Shown here: in pieces, positions 10,646 through 22,563 of the stretch
Layout: each line of letters begins with the position of its first letter
Numbering within the stretch: position 1 is the stretch's first letter
From: Mytilus galloprovincialis
Taxonomy: Eukaryota; Mollusca; Bivalvia; Mytilida; Mytilidae
Length of the DNA: 64,000 nucleotides
Direction of reading: 5' to 3'
Assembly (NCBI RefSeq): GCF_965363235.1
Contig: NC_134841.1
Span: forward strand, 30,967,440-31,031,439
Made by a program: the position numbers and the translations under genes
The notes under the pieces: model-generated
Told to the model about the DNA's origin: nothing
What the model saw: only the letters and a program-made list of their open reading frames with translations
Databases searched by the model: none

Positions 10646-12700
10646 CAAGTCAAAAAGGGTACAACATCACCATTAAATAACTATAAAATATACAAATATT
10701 AGATATTTCGGATAACAGATATCCTTCTTCGGTAATTGCACAATGACAAATGAATCATGTCAATTCAAATTGAGACTCAATCAAAATCTTGATTTATACA
10801 ATTTAAGCGAACGCTGGAACAATTTTTAAATTTCCAAACACACCGCAAAGACTACAGAAATATGCCAAAAATAAAAATAGTTATGTACGATGTGAAATGG
10901 CACAACTCTAGATTTCCAAAGGTTGTGACAGTTGAGATGTTATAACTGCATTGAGGGCAGTCCTCAAACAAAAAAATCAAAAATGTCCTAACCGATCCAG
11001 GATGGTATAAATTAGACAACGGTAGGGCAATTACAACAGAAACTACATATTTAAGCCTCCCAAACGAATATCAGTCTAATAATGATTGAAAAAATAAGTA
11101 TTGTATAATGAGGTAAAATAATTGAACGTGGCAACGTACTTATACATCATCCCGAATCAATGAAAACCTGTAATTTAAACTGTTATTTTAAAAATAATTT
11201 CGAACTGTAAAGCCAGTACTAAATCCGGCGTTGTTTGAAACAGGTAGTCACAGGAAAATGAGGGACTCGTTCTATGTTTTTTCATTTATACCCTCTGGGG
11301 AGACTGTCCGTAACTTTCTTATCCAAAATCTTTCCCGAGCGACTCTGTCGACCTTCGACCAACCCTCGTTGTGGTCTATGATGGTAAGGTTTTTGAGATC
11401 AGCTTGTGTGTGTCCAGGTGATCTCAAATGACGACTTACGGGTAGGTCGGGCTTGCAAGTGTAGTCACTTCGATGACCATTCATGCGTTTGTTAAATGGC
11501 TGCTCTGTCTCGCCAACATACTGCATGCCACATCGACATTGAAGGAGGTATACAACATTCTGGGTTTTGCAAGTTACATTGCAATATATAGTGTACACAG
11601 ACCCAGTCGAGTGGCAATTGAATGTTTGAGTATTCAGTATTTGTTGACAAGTCAGGCAACGTCTGTTACCACATGACTTGCACCATCCTGCAATTGAACA
11701 GCTTTTATTTGAGGAGACGTCAGCTCTAACAAATAAGTCTTTCAGACTTGCTGGTCTCCGAAAAGCTAAGACAGGAGGATTGGGAAAGATCTTGGATAAT
11801 TTAGGGTGTTTGGCAATAGTTTGCCAATTGGCACGGATCAAACGTGAAAGGTTATTAAAGGCTGGATTGTATGTAAGAACAAACGGGACTATTTTGCTGC
11901 GCCTCTTCCGTTTGTACTGTAAGAGGTCATTGCGGCTGTTATTGTTAGCGCGCGCAAACCCCTTATCTATGTCCAATTTCTTATAACCTCGTTTTGTCAA
12001 AAATCCGCGAAGTTCCTGTAACCGTTTCGTGACAGCCTCCTCAGAGGAGCAAATCCGCTTGACTCTGAGAGCTTGACTGTACGGGATATACTTTTTGTAC
12101 AGTGTTTGGGGTGACAGCTTTGGGGAGAAAGGTATTGATGTTTATCTGTGGGTTTACAGTAAAGGTCTGTTGATATGACACCGTCCTTTATAGATGTGGT
12201 TGTGTCTAAGAAAGATATCTTAGAGTCAGAAATTTCATACGTAAATTTAATTGAATGGTGGGCGTTGTTTGCATGTCTGATGAAATCATCCAGTTTTTGT
12301 TGAGATTCAATCCATTTCATGTCAACATCATCAATGAAACGGAACCAAGACAAAGGTTTGGATAAAGATGTTGCAATAATTTGTTTTTCTAATTTGCCCA
12401 TGAAAATATTGGCGTAAGACGGTGCCATTTTCGTCCCCATCGCTGTCTCGTTAATTTGAAGGTAATGCTCACCATTAAAGGTGAAATTGTTGCATTTCAG
12501 GACCAGAGTAAGCAGCTGGACTAAACATTCAGTAGGTGGTTCTAAAATGTTGCGCGAGTCCCATATTTCCCTACAAGATTGTATGCCGTCATCATGAGGT
12601 ATGTTGGTATACAATGAGGTGACATCTAAAGTGGTAGACCCATTGTATCCGCAAACGGCCATCCGACTGAGAAAATCTCGGAATTCGTCGATTTTCATTT
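10645..12700 (-). mobile_element. Penelope-like retroelement: reverse transcriptase plus GIY-YIG endonuclease
   Basis: Read from 12698 downward, the first open segment (12698-11997, 233 aa) is a PLE-type RT. It contains [31 protein letters not shown] and [11 protein letters not shown], then [11 protein letters not shown] and [11 protein letters not shown]. The second (12000-11272, 242 aa) continues with TYNPAFNNLSRLIRANW, a Cys-rich patch (CKSCGNRRCLTC) and a GIY-YIG nuclease: VVYLLQCRCGMQYVGET, then FNKRMNGHRSD, then RERFWIRKL. RT followed by a GIY-YIG nuclease is diagnostic of Penelope-like elements, which prime at DNA ends or nicks. The coding region is split between two frames at about 12000 and the 5' part is missing. 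The tail at 10706-10731 has a second hammerhead-like core (CCGAAGA, 5-bp hairpin GGATA/TATCC, GAAA). Confidence 0.88.
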
Positions 12701-12704
12701 AAGA

Positions 12705-12832
12705 TCTCATGTAGAAAATCTTCCTTCCCACATTCAAGACACTACAGATTATCTTCGTAAAATGGAATCCATGAACCCTCTTCCTCCGGAAACCCTCCTT
12801 GTCACTTTAGATGTCACCTCATTGTATACAAT
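12705..12832 (+). mobile_element. Second PLE fragment, head-to-head with the first
   Basis: The plus strand reads [17 protein letters not shown] and [16 protein letters not shown], the RT region just before and including the LDVTSLYT block. That block is also present at the start of the minus-strand PLE, so the two pieces come from different copies and meet head-to-head near 12700. It stops abruptly at a C run. Confidence 0.75.
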
Positions 12833-12839
12833 CTTGCCC

Positions 12840-13430
12840 CCCCCCTTTTGTGGGAAAAATTTGGTTGATTATATAGGGAATCACTGAAGCATGACTGGAG
12901 CGGGGGCCCCCCCTTAGGTCAGTCAGCGGGCCCCCGCTTAGGTCAAGTTCTGGATCCGCCAATGCCTATATGCCTTATTTTTAGTCCAGATGTTTAGTAT
13001 TCGTATTGTTATCTTAGAAAGTCTTACTGATTAAAATACTACAATTTAGTAGTGTCAATCCTGTGATTATGACCCGTGTATATAGCATATTAATTCTGAA
13101 TACACCGTTTGGTGGTGCGCCTGTCAGATGCGGAACGTACAGATAAGGTAATAGGTAACAGGTGAATATACTATTGGTATCGGTATCGGACTCGACCCGG
13201 AACTTCTTAATTATCGGCAATATTAATTACGTGGAAAACAAAAGGGCCTGGAGTGGTGTTATTTTTAATCTACACCTTGGTACTATATTAGTTATATATA
13301 AAGTTGAATTCTTTGATTCGTCGTTTTTACGTGATGACGGCTGACAAATTGGACCTCGTAATTTTAGTATTATAGATATATCACTATTTTATTGCACCTA
13401 TTAGCCATGACTACGTTACCGTTAATCCTG
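12840..13430. other. Non-genic stretch; probable repeat
   Basis: 12840-12960 holds G/C runs ending in CTGGATCCGCCA, which resembles the end of the element at 44193-44357. 13010-13380 has short ORFs on both strands that look like repeat-derived sequence; no gene is supported. Confidence 0.4.
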
Positions 13431-13436
13431 TTTTAA

Positions 13437-14017
13437 GGTGGTATGGGAGTCTAAAATAATAATGATAGAATGTGTTTATACTTTGCCAAAACGTAGTATC
13501 TATTGATATATGTTCAAAAATATAATAGAAAAGATAGGTCACTGCGCATTTTCTCAAGCTACAGGTTGTGACAAAATGACAGATTTTGTATGGATTATAC
13601 AGGAAAAAATACCATTTTGTGATTAGAAACTAAACAAAATAAATTAGGAAAAGATAGCTTTCAGACAATGCTTTGAGAATGTCAAAAGAAAAGATAGGGT
13701 CACCGTTCGTTTTTTCCGGCTAAAATACAAAATAGGAAAAATCCATGTAGATTCCTTCAGAAAATGCACTTTTTTAGAGTTATCTCCCCTTAAATGTAAT
13801 TTAAAAAAAAACATTTAAAAACAACCAAAAATAATCTACACTTGTAAAAATATTATTATCTACAAGTTATATTCTTATAAATCTGTTCTTTTAAATGAAA
13901 TTCACATTAAATATCTGCATTCCTGCATAAAATTTTGCTAACTTGTCTGATAGAAAATGTGGACCTTAGGTTCTCTGTTTTTAACAATCCAAGATGGCGA
14001 AAGACACCCATTCCACC
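13437..14017. mobile_element. TTAA-flanked MITE, 581 bp
   Basis: Ends begin GGTGGTATGGGAGTCT and the inverted GGTGGAATGGGTGTCT (14 of 16 alike). TTAA lies on both sides (13433-13436, 14018-14021). There is no open frame of note. Same terminal logic as 768-4825 and 40699-40971. Confidence 0.8.
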
Positions 14018-14819
14018 TTAAAATACTTTATCAGATCAAATCAAGCAACAACTGCTTTAAATTATTCAGTTTGTGTTTACTTTTAAGAGCCAATCTGCCA
14101 GAAAACCATGCAAAACCTCCCGAATGTTACTTTACCAAATTAAATGAGTTCAAATTTGGCACATTGGTTAACCTTAGCAGAGGCATATATGTATTATATG
14201 TCTCTGACCTTAGTAATGTAAATAACCACGCAATTAATTTTTTTTTTGAAAATAATGACACGTTCTGGATTTTTTTTTTTTTTTTTTGGGGGGGGGGGGG
14301 GGGCATCTATATCAGATGAAATTGCTTGAAAACAACAAAAATAAGCCTTATTTAAAATCATAATATACACTAAATATATATCCAGTCTGACGGCCACGGT
14401 TTCTTAGCGACATTGACTGGCTATACAGCCCTTGCAAATCCTTGCACGGTCATTTGCAATCTGATGATGTTAGTTTTTAACGACCTTGACAAGCTATATA
14501 CAGCCCTTGCACAGTCGGCCCTTGGGTTGCTCCTAGTTGGGTATAATTTTAAAATATACTAATTATTTACGACCTAAAGCTAAGGTAATTGGTGTAACTG
14601 TTAATTAACAGTGTTTTTGAAAAGCTGTCAAGTGAAGCCATGCACTAAATGGGTATCTGTATGAATACGTTGTCGATACCAATACTGGCTTAAATACAAC
14701 GGTTTGAGAGAGCGCTCTCTACGCTTGATGTGCGCAATACAGTGTCGTCTTGTTGATTCCACGCGATCACTGTCTTTACAAATAATGAGTTTAAGTATTG
14801 TGGTGTTTTGCTTGGTGAA

Positions 14820-15510
14820 AGATCAAAACACTTAGAGTTGTTCTTTGCTTACTTTTCCACAATATATGTTGCTTGGTATTCTTCAAATTTCTTGGCAGTT
14901 ATGTTTCTCTTAGGACGTGCCTTTCTGAGAAGTTCGTCTGGTTCAATAGCGGGAATCAGCCCCTCAGCCACTTTGTACATAAATATTAACTTCTGGCTTG
15001 TTCGTCTGGTCTGGAGGTCTTGTATAGTTCCAGTTGGGCAAGCATTTTGGGGACACATCCGTCCTCTCTTGACTTGTAATCTCTGGTGATAAATATTGCC
15101 GCTTAACGTTGTATCCTTTCAAGCTTATTTATGTTTGTTAACGTGTAGGGGTTCCATACTATGGCTCCATATTTCATCGTTGATCTGACGAGCGAGATGT
15201 AGGCTGGGGTTTTTTTTTTTGCATTCTTGTGGGCAGTATTTCAAATTTCTTCTTAGAGAGCCTAGTGTTGATTTTGCTTTCTTTGCCACGTATGATATGT
15301 GGGTTGTCCATTTAAGGTCTTCCGAAATTTGTAGGCCTAGGTATGGGTTATGATGGAGTTGTTGTAGTATATGTCCATTTAAACTGTAGAATTTATGGCT
15401 CTTGTTTCTTTCTGATGCTTAGGATGTAGCATTTTTTTGGCGCTGAGCCGCATTCCCCAGTTATCAGCCCATACTTCTAGGTTTTTGAGCACAGGCACTT
15501 GTCTCAGAAT
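14820..15510 (-). mobile_element. LINE 3' fragment, same family as 1-5860
   Basis: Reverse-strand translation shows WADNWGMRLSAKK, then PYLGLQISEDLKW, SLRRNLKYCPQECKK and YKVAEGLIPAIEPDELL with RPKRNITAKK. These align block for block with 5080-5700. Several frame changes show it is dead; only 14849-15058 is open for any length. Confidence 0.85.
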
Positions 15511-15686
15511 TTGTTTTCCCTATATACCTTAATATAACACAAGGTACTTTACTAATTTTTTTGAAAAATGACACCCAGTCCCGAATCCCCTTTGTTTTTC
15601 GATTTCTCGGTTGTCAAACCTACTTAAACTTATTATGCCGTAAATCTAAATTGATTTATCTACACAATGGTATAAATAACTCATCA

Positions 15687-15866
15687 TAGATACCAGGACT
15701 AAATTTTATATATACACCAGACGCGCGATTCGTCTATAAAAGACTCATCAGTGACGCTCGAATCCAAAAAAGTTTTAAAAAAGCCAAATAAAGTACGAAG
15801 TTGAAGAGCATTGAGATCCAAAATTCCCAAAAGTGTTGCCAAATACAGCTAAGGTAATCTATGTTA
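15687..15866 (-). repeat. Dispersed repeat family A, copy 2
   Basis: Reverse complement contains CACTGATGAGTCT, a hairpin closing with AGACGAA, then TCGCGCGTCTGG, preceded by the TCAACTTCGTACTTTATTTGGC block common to the family. The GAAA of the core is GAAT here. Confidence 0.75.
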
Positions 15867-15939
15867 TATGACACGACTATCATTGGTGTCGGGATCATTA
15901 GTAGCAGGCCTCAGAAGTCGGTCAACGGGATTTTTTTTG

Positions 15940-16125
15940 CATACGTCTCAAGATTTGACCGCGTTTCGTCTACAAAAGACTCATCAGTGACGTTCGAATA
16001 AAAAAATGCTAAAAAGGCCAAATAAAGGACAAAGTTGAAGAGCACCGAGGACCAAAATTCCTAAAAGTTTTGCCAAATAAAGCTAAGGTAATCTATTCCT
16101 GAGGTAGAAAAGCCTTAGTATTTCA
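15940..16125 (-). repeat. Dispersed repeat family A, copy 3
   Basis: Follows copy 2 in the same orientation. The core CTGATGA/GTCT..AGAC/GAAAC is intact, but the sequence 3' of it diverges from the other copies. Confidence 0.75.
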
Positions 16126-16169
16126 AAAATGTTGTATATGTTTCAAATTGTTTTGTTCACACATCGTTG

Positions 16170-16385
16170 TCAATACTAGTGAAAGGTTTAACTAGCTATA
16201 AAACCAAGTTTTATCCACCATTTTATACATAAGAAAATGTCTGTACCAAGTCAGGAATATGATAGTTGCTATCCATTCGTTTGATGTGTTTTTAAGCTTT
16301 TGATTTTGCCATCTGACTCGGGACTTTCCTTTTTGAATTTTCCTCGGAGTTCAGTATTTATTTTTATTTTACTTGTTATTAATCA
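16170..16385 (+). repeat. Dispersed repeat family G (CATTCGTTTGATGTGTTT), copy 1
   Basis: Shares GAAAGGTTTAACTAGCTATA, CTGTACCAAGTCAGGAATATG and GGAGTTCAGTATTT blocks with copies at 49885-50410 (+), 54500-54680 (-), 58585-58700 (-) and 62130-62310 (+). No coding capacity. Confidence 0.75.
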
Positions 16386-16399
16386 TGTCAGTTCCTGAG

Positions 16400-16630
16400 T
16401 ATCTACTACTGAGCTGATCATATCATCGTGGACTTATAGACTACCAGCGAAGGTATCGACCCAGTACTGTTAAAAAAGCCAACACTTCATAAATTTCATC
16501 CGTCTGAAGCGCTTCTCTGGATTGACCTTCAACGGGAACACTCATAGCAGAATATTTGAAGTCCAAGCATGTATAAACTATAAGTACCGAAACAGTTGAA
16601 GAGTTATATACTCAAAAGAACCTTAAATAA
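16400..16630 (-). repeat. Family A repeat, third sequence subtype
   Basis: Related to 46722-46915: a block CCGTCTGAAGCGCTTCTC is followed by GTTGAAGAGTTATA. Flanking it at 16400-16470 is the module (GAGCTGAT...GTGGACT...CCAGC) that accompanies family A at 46960-47040 and 47520-47580. 16630-17229 shows no gene. Confidence 0.6.
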
Positions 16631-17229
16631 TAGCAATAAATATATTCATTGAAGTAAGGGTAGCTGGTGTTTCTTTTTAGAATAAGGTTCATGGCATACT
16701 TCGCACTGAAATAAATATACGATTTTTTTCATTGAAATAACATTTATTGCATTTCTCACTGAAATACCGTTTATGATATTTCTCATTCAAATCAGATGTA
16801 TGGTATTTCTTAATGAATGAGGTCTATTGTATATCTAGCTGAAATAAGTCCCGTGATACTTCTGACTGAGAAGAGGGACGAGATACCAGAGGGACAGTCA
16901 AACTCGTAGATTGAAAACAAACTGACAACGCCATGGCTAAAAATAAAAAGACAAACAATAGTACAGAAGACACAACATAGAAAACTAAAGACTTATTAAG
17001 CAACACGGACATTTAATTAGAATTGAATTCGAATCGAATGCGAATCGAATTCGCAAATCGCGTTCACACACTCTTCTTTTTTAATTCGAATTGATTTGAA
17101 TTGGCTAATTGGAATTATCAAATTCGCATTAGAAATACGCTTTTGTGAATACGAAGTAAAAGTTAACGTCGACCCAGACGAAAACGAATGTGCAACGTGT
17201 CAGATATATGTAGAAAAGAAAACAAATAG

Positions 17230-19023
17230 TCAGTTTTTAATAGAAATCTGACAGCATGTTGTCATCAAACGTTTATAAGAATTGAGACCAATCTTTTTGG
17301 TATCACAATTGGCAATTAGAAGCTCAATGTCTCTGAAATACAGTGCAGTGTTTTCGTTTACATAGAAGGTTACTTGCTCAAGGTTGCTGCACATAGACAA
17401 GACCTTTTGTAGGTCATCGATTGTGATAAAATAGTTTAATGAAAAGTGAAGCTGCTTTATATTGTGTCCATAGTTGGCTATTGCTTCTATGGTTCTGGAT
17501 GTGAAATTTGTTTCCTCTGTATCTTGAATACCTGAACATAAAAGTAACTGAAGGTTGGGACAGTTAGTTAAAAGTTGTACCAACGCATCGTCTGTATCAG
17601 AAGCAGCAGTCCATCCGGCTAATCGTAACTCATTTAAATCTGGACAAAACTGTGAAATTTCTATTAAAGATTTAGCAGTCAAATACTTGCAATATCGAAA
17701 ATGCAATACTTGTATATATGAGTTGGATTTTGTCAAACTCTTTCCACATTGTTCTGATCTTTCTGTGTCGTTATATTCTTGGCATATAGTGGAACTTAGT
17801 GAAATGTTAGCAACATCCATGCATGAATTAAATTTCGCTTGCTTCAGCCATTTACAGTTTAGAAGAAATCTGCTCACACCAGAACCGCTAACACCGTCAC
17901 ATTCACTGAAATTCACACATTGTAATAATGTACAATGTGTTGCTATGGCAACAAGAGCCACGTCTGTCACGTTCTTAATCTTTTCAAATTCTAGAACTTG
18001 TATATTCGAACATAACTGGCTTATATTAGAAAAAATATCACCATTAATATATGGGTGGTAGTTTCCTATTAATTGTCGCAAATCACTGCATCCCTCGGCA
18101 ACGCTTAGAAGACCTGAATTGGTCACTTGACAACACTGATCAAGACCCGATGAATACATATTGATTGTTATTTTTCGGAGCCGTATGCATTTCATACCAA
18201 TATAATACAGTCCCTTGTCTGTAACATTCCTACATTTAGAAATCGAAAGAGTTTCTAAGTAAGGCGAATTTTCCGCTACAAGTTTTAAGGCCTGATCATC
18301 AACAGGCGTTCGATCGAGAACAAGTGACCTAAGTTTAGAAAATTCTAATCTTGTGAACGCAGTACTAGTAAGTCCACTGCATCTGTTCAAATTTAACTCC
18401 ACTAAATTAGGATTTTTCTCAGATAAAGTTTGAATTGCTAAATCCAAATAAATATCTCCACAACTCAGTGTAACATGGGTTAGTAATTTTGTATTTTGAA
18501 ATAAAACTTGAAAAACATGAGGCATCAATTTGAGATTTGAAGAATGATTGCAAAAGAAATGGCGCAAATGAAACTTTCGAAGATTTGTGAGTCGCTTGAC
18601 AATTGAAATTATACTAGTTAATCTTTCAAACGTTGATACGTCAAGTTTAAATGTCTCCAGATCTTTAAAACAGTCGATAATATCTTCAAACTTTTCAATG
18701 TCATCATTATCATACATTCTGATATGCAAAGATTTCAAATCTGTAAAGAACCTCGGTCCAAACTTTGTATAAACGCACGGAACTCTGGTTTTAAGTGCTT
18801 TAACATGATGACCTATTTTTTGAAGCAAAGCATCCAATTTGTGTTTAGACGCCGATAGAAATATTGAAGAGTGGTACAAATTAAGTTGATGCCATAAACC
18901 TGGAGCAGACGACAGTTCGTTCCATCTGTGACAAACAAGTCTAATGGTGGCGACTAAGACAGGCTGAGGTAGGTATGTGAAAATTTCCAATATGATATCT
19001 GACGGCACGTCATTTATATTCAT
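17230..19023 (-). CDS. F-box and leucine-rich-repeat (FBXL-type) protein
   Basis: Codes for 597 residues from ATG 19023. F-box LRR proteins link SKP1-CUL1 ubiquitin ligases to substrates through the LRR domain; that role is inferred from family. The F-box is at the N terminus (VPSDIILEIFTYLPQPV, then RLVCHRWNEL and LWHQL). Most of the rest is AMN1/FBXL-like LRRs, clearest at LVELNLNRCSGLTSTAF, YLETLSISKCRNVTDKGL and LQCVNFSECDGVSGSGV. The frame is open 10 codons further up to 19053, but a good acceptor (TTAATTTCAG, ending at 19032) sits just before the F-box, so the first exon is probably upstream and ATG 19023 is the likely start; not certain. The reading frame is intact in one exon of about 1.8 kb. 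Which FBXL subtype it is cannot be settled by eye. An 83-bp decayed copy lies at 22564-22646. Confidence 0.9.
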   Translation of the reverse strand: MNINDVPSDIILEIFTYLPQPVLVATIRLVCHRWNELSSAPGLWHQLNLYHSSIFLSASKHKLDALLQKIGHHVKALKTRVPCVYTKFGPRFFTDLKSLHIRMYDNDDIEKFEDIIDCFKDLETFKLDVSTFERLTSIISIVKRLTNLRKFHLRHFFCNHSSNLKLMPHVFQVLFQNTKLLTHVTLSCGDIYLDLAIQTLSEKNPNLVELNLNRCSGLTSTAFTRLEFSKLRSLVLDRTPVDDQALKLVAENSPYLETLSISKCRNVTDKGLYYIGMKCIRLRKITINMYSSGLDQCCQVTNSGLLSVAEGCSDLRQLIGNYHPYINGDIFSNISQLCSNIQVLEFEKIKNVTDVALVAIATHCTLLQCVNFSECDGVSGSGVSRFLLNCKWLKQAKFNSCMDVANISLSSTICQEYNDTERSEQCGKSLTKSNSYIQVLHFRYCKYLTAKSLIEISQFCPDLNELRLAGWTAASDTDDALVQLLTNCPNLQLLLCSGIQDTEETNFTSRTIEAIANYGHNIKQLHFSLNYFITIDDLQKVLSMCSNLEQVTFYVNENTALYFRDIELLIANCDTKKIGLNSYKRLMTTCCQISIKN

Positions 19024-19059
19024 ATTGATATCTGAAATTAAGAAAATATGCATTATTGT

Positions 19060-20540
19060 TTAGAAAAACACTTATGTTATAGAAAGACGTGTGCTTGGCT
19101 GTTCTTGGATTTTTTTTATCCCCCCAAAAAAATGAAAGCTGTTGTTCGAGTCATCTTATCTTCTTTTTACACTAAATAATATACACTTGTTTGTTAAATA
19201 TTTTTTTTTTACTAGTACCTTTAAACATAACTTCCTATTTATAATTCATAATATGAATAATAACTCACACTCTCCCTCAATTCTGTTTATTGAGCACGAT
19301 TTTGTGTATCTGAAGACCGTAAATTAGCCTTTTTATAGAAGAGGCAGTTATTGAGGCAGGGGTATGGGAGTAAAATATTTAAGCAGAAGTTTGGGGGTTA
19401 GCTCCTAGAAGCCGACTATTTGACCTTATAGGAAATCATTCATTTGGGAAATTTCAAGACATGTTAGTGTGTCTGTACTGAAAGGGTTTTTAGGAAATTC
19501 TTTGAATAAAAAAACTATTATTTAATAGAACAAAAAGCTCAATCGATGATGTCACTGGCTTATTCTTGTAAGTTCCTTCAAATGTTTACATTTTCAAATT
19601 CAACGTCAATCTAACGATTATGTGTGCCAATTTTCATGAAAACATAAATAGTGCAATTTTTTTTTAAATTTGATAAATATACAGCAAAAAATGATGTTTT
19701 TTCTACATCCATGAGTTATTTCTGAATAAAATATGTATAAATTTTTAGGATACTTATAAAATACAGAAAATACAAATTATTTAACAAAAAACAATTTGTG
19801 TTTATCTTTCAAAACAAAAAAGTTATGTCTTTCTTTTGAAAGAGAAAATACGGCTACAAATTCGAATTTTGAGCAAATATACAAAATTTCGACCTCATTT
19901 TTCTGAAAAAGTAGCTCATGAAGGTTTATTTTTTATTACATATTTGATTTAATCAGGTCTTTATGGAAATTTTTATCAAAATGTAAATACGGGATCAAAA
20001 CTGTATCGTATGCCCTTAAATAATCATATTTAGGTTTCTTGTTTGCTACAACCTGCTTGAGATTTTTGTAAACTATCGCGTATATGACACTTAAAGCCAT
20101 GCATGCATTGACAAGTAAAACAGCACTTTATGAAAAATAAAATAGTAATAGTTTGACTGACGTCAAAAGCACAAGTCTGAGTATTTGTATGTAACATGTC
20201 TGATGAAATGCGACCTTGTGATATCCTTTCTACCATACATCCGATACTTTTCACTAACGAAGTTTTTTTTTACTCACATGATCATGTTATTTTTCCGGCT
20301 GCTAAAATGTCAAGAGCAATAAATTTTACATACGTTGTTATCTCAGTGGCGGAACCAGAAATAGGGATTCCGGGGGTTGGTCTATCAATGAATCTTTTGA
20401 AAATGTCTGGATATGCCCTTGTATATTGATTTTCTTAAGGTATGCCATCAATAAAATTGAAATATTCGGTGGTAGTGCGAGTTAATCGATTCAGGGTCGT
20501 TGTTTGTTTTTATTTATAGTGTAAAAAGATCTTACCCGTT
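19060..20540. other. No gene seen
   Basis: AT-rich DNA upstream of the F-box gene. It should contain that gene's 5' exon and promoter, but I cannot place them. 20345-20385 resembles one arm of the GGCGGATCCAGG element seen at 44.2 kb. Confidence 0.4.
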
Positions 20541-20548
20541 CAAATTCA

Positions 20549-20825
20549 ATTGGCGCAATGCAAAATTAACAATTGGCACAATGAAAAATTGATTATTGGC
20601 ATAATGAAAAATTAATATTGGCGCAATGAAAAATTGATAATTTGCGTAATGAAAAATTAATAATTGGCGCAATGAAAAATTAATTATTACTATAATCGGC
20701 GTAATGAAAAATTAATAATTGGTGCAATGAAAAATTAATAATTGGCGTCATGAAAAATTAAAAATAATAATTGGCGCAATGAAAAATTAATAATTAGTGC
20801 AATGAAAACTTGGCTTTGGCGCAAA
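20549..20825. repeat. Minisatellite, about 24-bp unit
   Basis: Around eleven degenerate copies of ATTGGCGCAATGAAAAATTA, with a TA-rich spacer of variable length. Changes are mainly in the GGCGCA part (GGCACA, GGCATA, GGTGCA, GGCGTC). Confidence 0.9.
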
Positions 20826-20829
20826 TAAA

Positions 20830-21660
20830 AACATTGATATTTGGAATTTCAAAATTGGTACAAAAGTCACAAGCCCCGCAAAAAAAGGTGTCGTATGCGC
20901 CCGGAAATGATCGAGGTCAGAATTTTAGTAATGACAAACCCCCGGGGATTTCAATTGATAATAGGTTCTCATCCTGAAAACAAAACAAAAATGTAAAGCT
21001 GAATAATAATTTCCAAAAGTTTTGACTGAACCTATATTTACCTTTATCTGTATATCGTATTAGGTCACTAACACACCATCATGTAACTAATGTCACTGAT
21101 AGTATATGGACAGTTAAAATGTAAATATAATTATATACTTACTACATTACTATTTGAACGATAAGCAAATTGTTCACGCTTCTGATGTCCGTTCTGAGTA
21201 ATAAAGGAATGTCATCCAGACATGTGTATTATGAATCACACATATTGTAATCCATTAGACTGATTAGTGTGTTATATTGCCAGGAAACTGTAATGATGAT
21301 GTTGCGTACGATCTCAATCGACAAAGTTTATTTACTCATTCGTTTGGGTTGAAATACAAACTTCCTTCATCTGAATAAGTTTAATGATTAATTGTAGTTG
21401 AAATACGTGCGTCTTCGATCTCGCATATCTGTCCATATTATGAAATATGAAAATAAAATAGTAATTCGTAATTTATTCACCATGTAAAAATAGTTAATGT
21501 TCCTTGAGTGATGTTCAAAGTCAAAATATATGAAAATCCAAAACCAAATACATACTTTAAAGCTATAAATATGAGCTATTAGAACCGACTCAATCTTTAC
21601 GTTCAACATTTTATTTTGCTTTCGATCATCCACCGAAATACAAATAATTTTTATACCTTA
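20830..21660. other. No gene seen
   Basis: Non-repetitive-looking AT-rich sequence; only short ORFs without recognisable domains. Confidence 0.4.
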
Positions 21661-21667
21661 ATAGTAT

Positions 21668-22482
21668 GATTTTTAGCTCAAGTTTCTCATCACTGGGCGT
21701 CCGTCGTCAAATATCTTCTCCTTTAAAACTACTGGGCCAAATTTAACCAAACTTGGCCACAATCATCATTGGGGTATCTATTGTTTGAAAAATGTGTCCG
21801 GTGACCCGGCCAACCAACCAAGATGGCAGCCATGGCTTAAAATATGACATAGGGGGTAAATATAGATTTTGGTTTATATCTTTGAAACCAAGGCATTTAG
21901 AGCAAACCTGACAGGAGTAGAATAGTTTATCAGGTCAAGATCTATCTGCCCTGAAATTTTCAGATAAATCAGACAACATGATTGTTGTTAGGTTGCTGTC
22001 CCTGAATTGGTAAAATTAAGGAAATTTTGCAGTTTTGGGTCGTTATCTTGAATATTATTAAAGATAGTGAGAAACTGTAAACAGCAATAATGTTCAGCAA
22101 AGTAAGATCTACAAATAAGTCAACATGACCTAAATGGTCAATTGACCACTTACGGAGATATTGCCCTTCATAGTCATTTTTTACAGTTTTTTTGTAATTT
22201 ATCTTTGAAACCAAAGCATTGCCCTTTAAAGTCAATTTTTAATGATTTTTATAAATTTTGTAAATTTTTACAAAATATTTCCCACTGTTACTACTGGGCC
22301 AAGTTCTTTATAGATAGAGATAATTGTAAGCAGCAAGAATTTTCAGTAAAGTAATTAAGATCTACAAACACATCACTGGCCATTACCAAAACACAATCTT
22401 GTCATGAATCCATCTGTGTCCTTTCTTTAATATGCACATAAACCAAGGTGAGCGACACAGGCTCTTTAGAGCCTCTAGTTCT
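21668..22482. repeat. Dispersed repeat family E (GAGCGACACAGGCTCTTTAGAGCC end)
   Basis: Starts in TTTAGCTCAAGTTTCTCATC with GGGCGTCCGTCGTC, contains the GGCCAAATTTAACCAAACTTGG and ACCAAGATGGCAGCCATGG blocks, and ends in GGTGAGCGACACAGGCTCTT. I recognise this layout as a common bivalve repeat. Only one copy is in the window, so family status is from memory. Confidence 0.6.
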
Positions 22483-22563
22483 ATATAGAAAATAATGAAA
22501 TAGTTGTGCTATTTTATTCAACAGACCATTTACCAGTCAAATTGACGCATTTTAAAAAGATAT

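Noticed and set aside
13014-13344. Opposed short ORFs with fairly normal composition
   Set aside because: They mirror each other in the same DNA and look like mussel repeat sequence; no exon signals.
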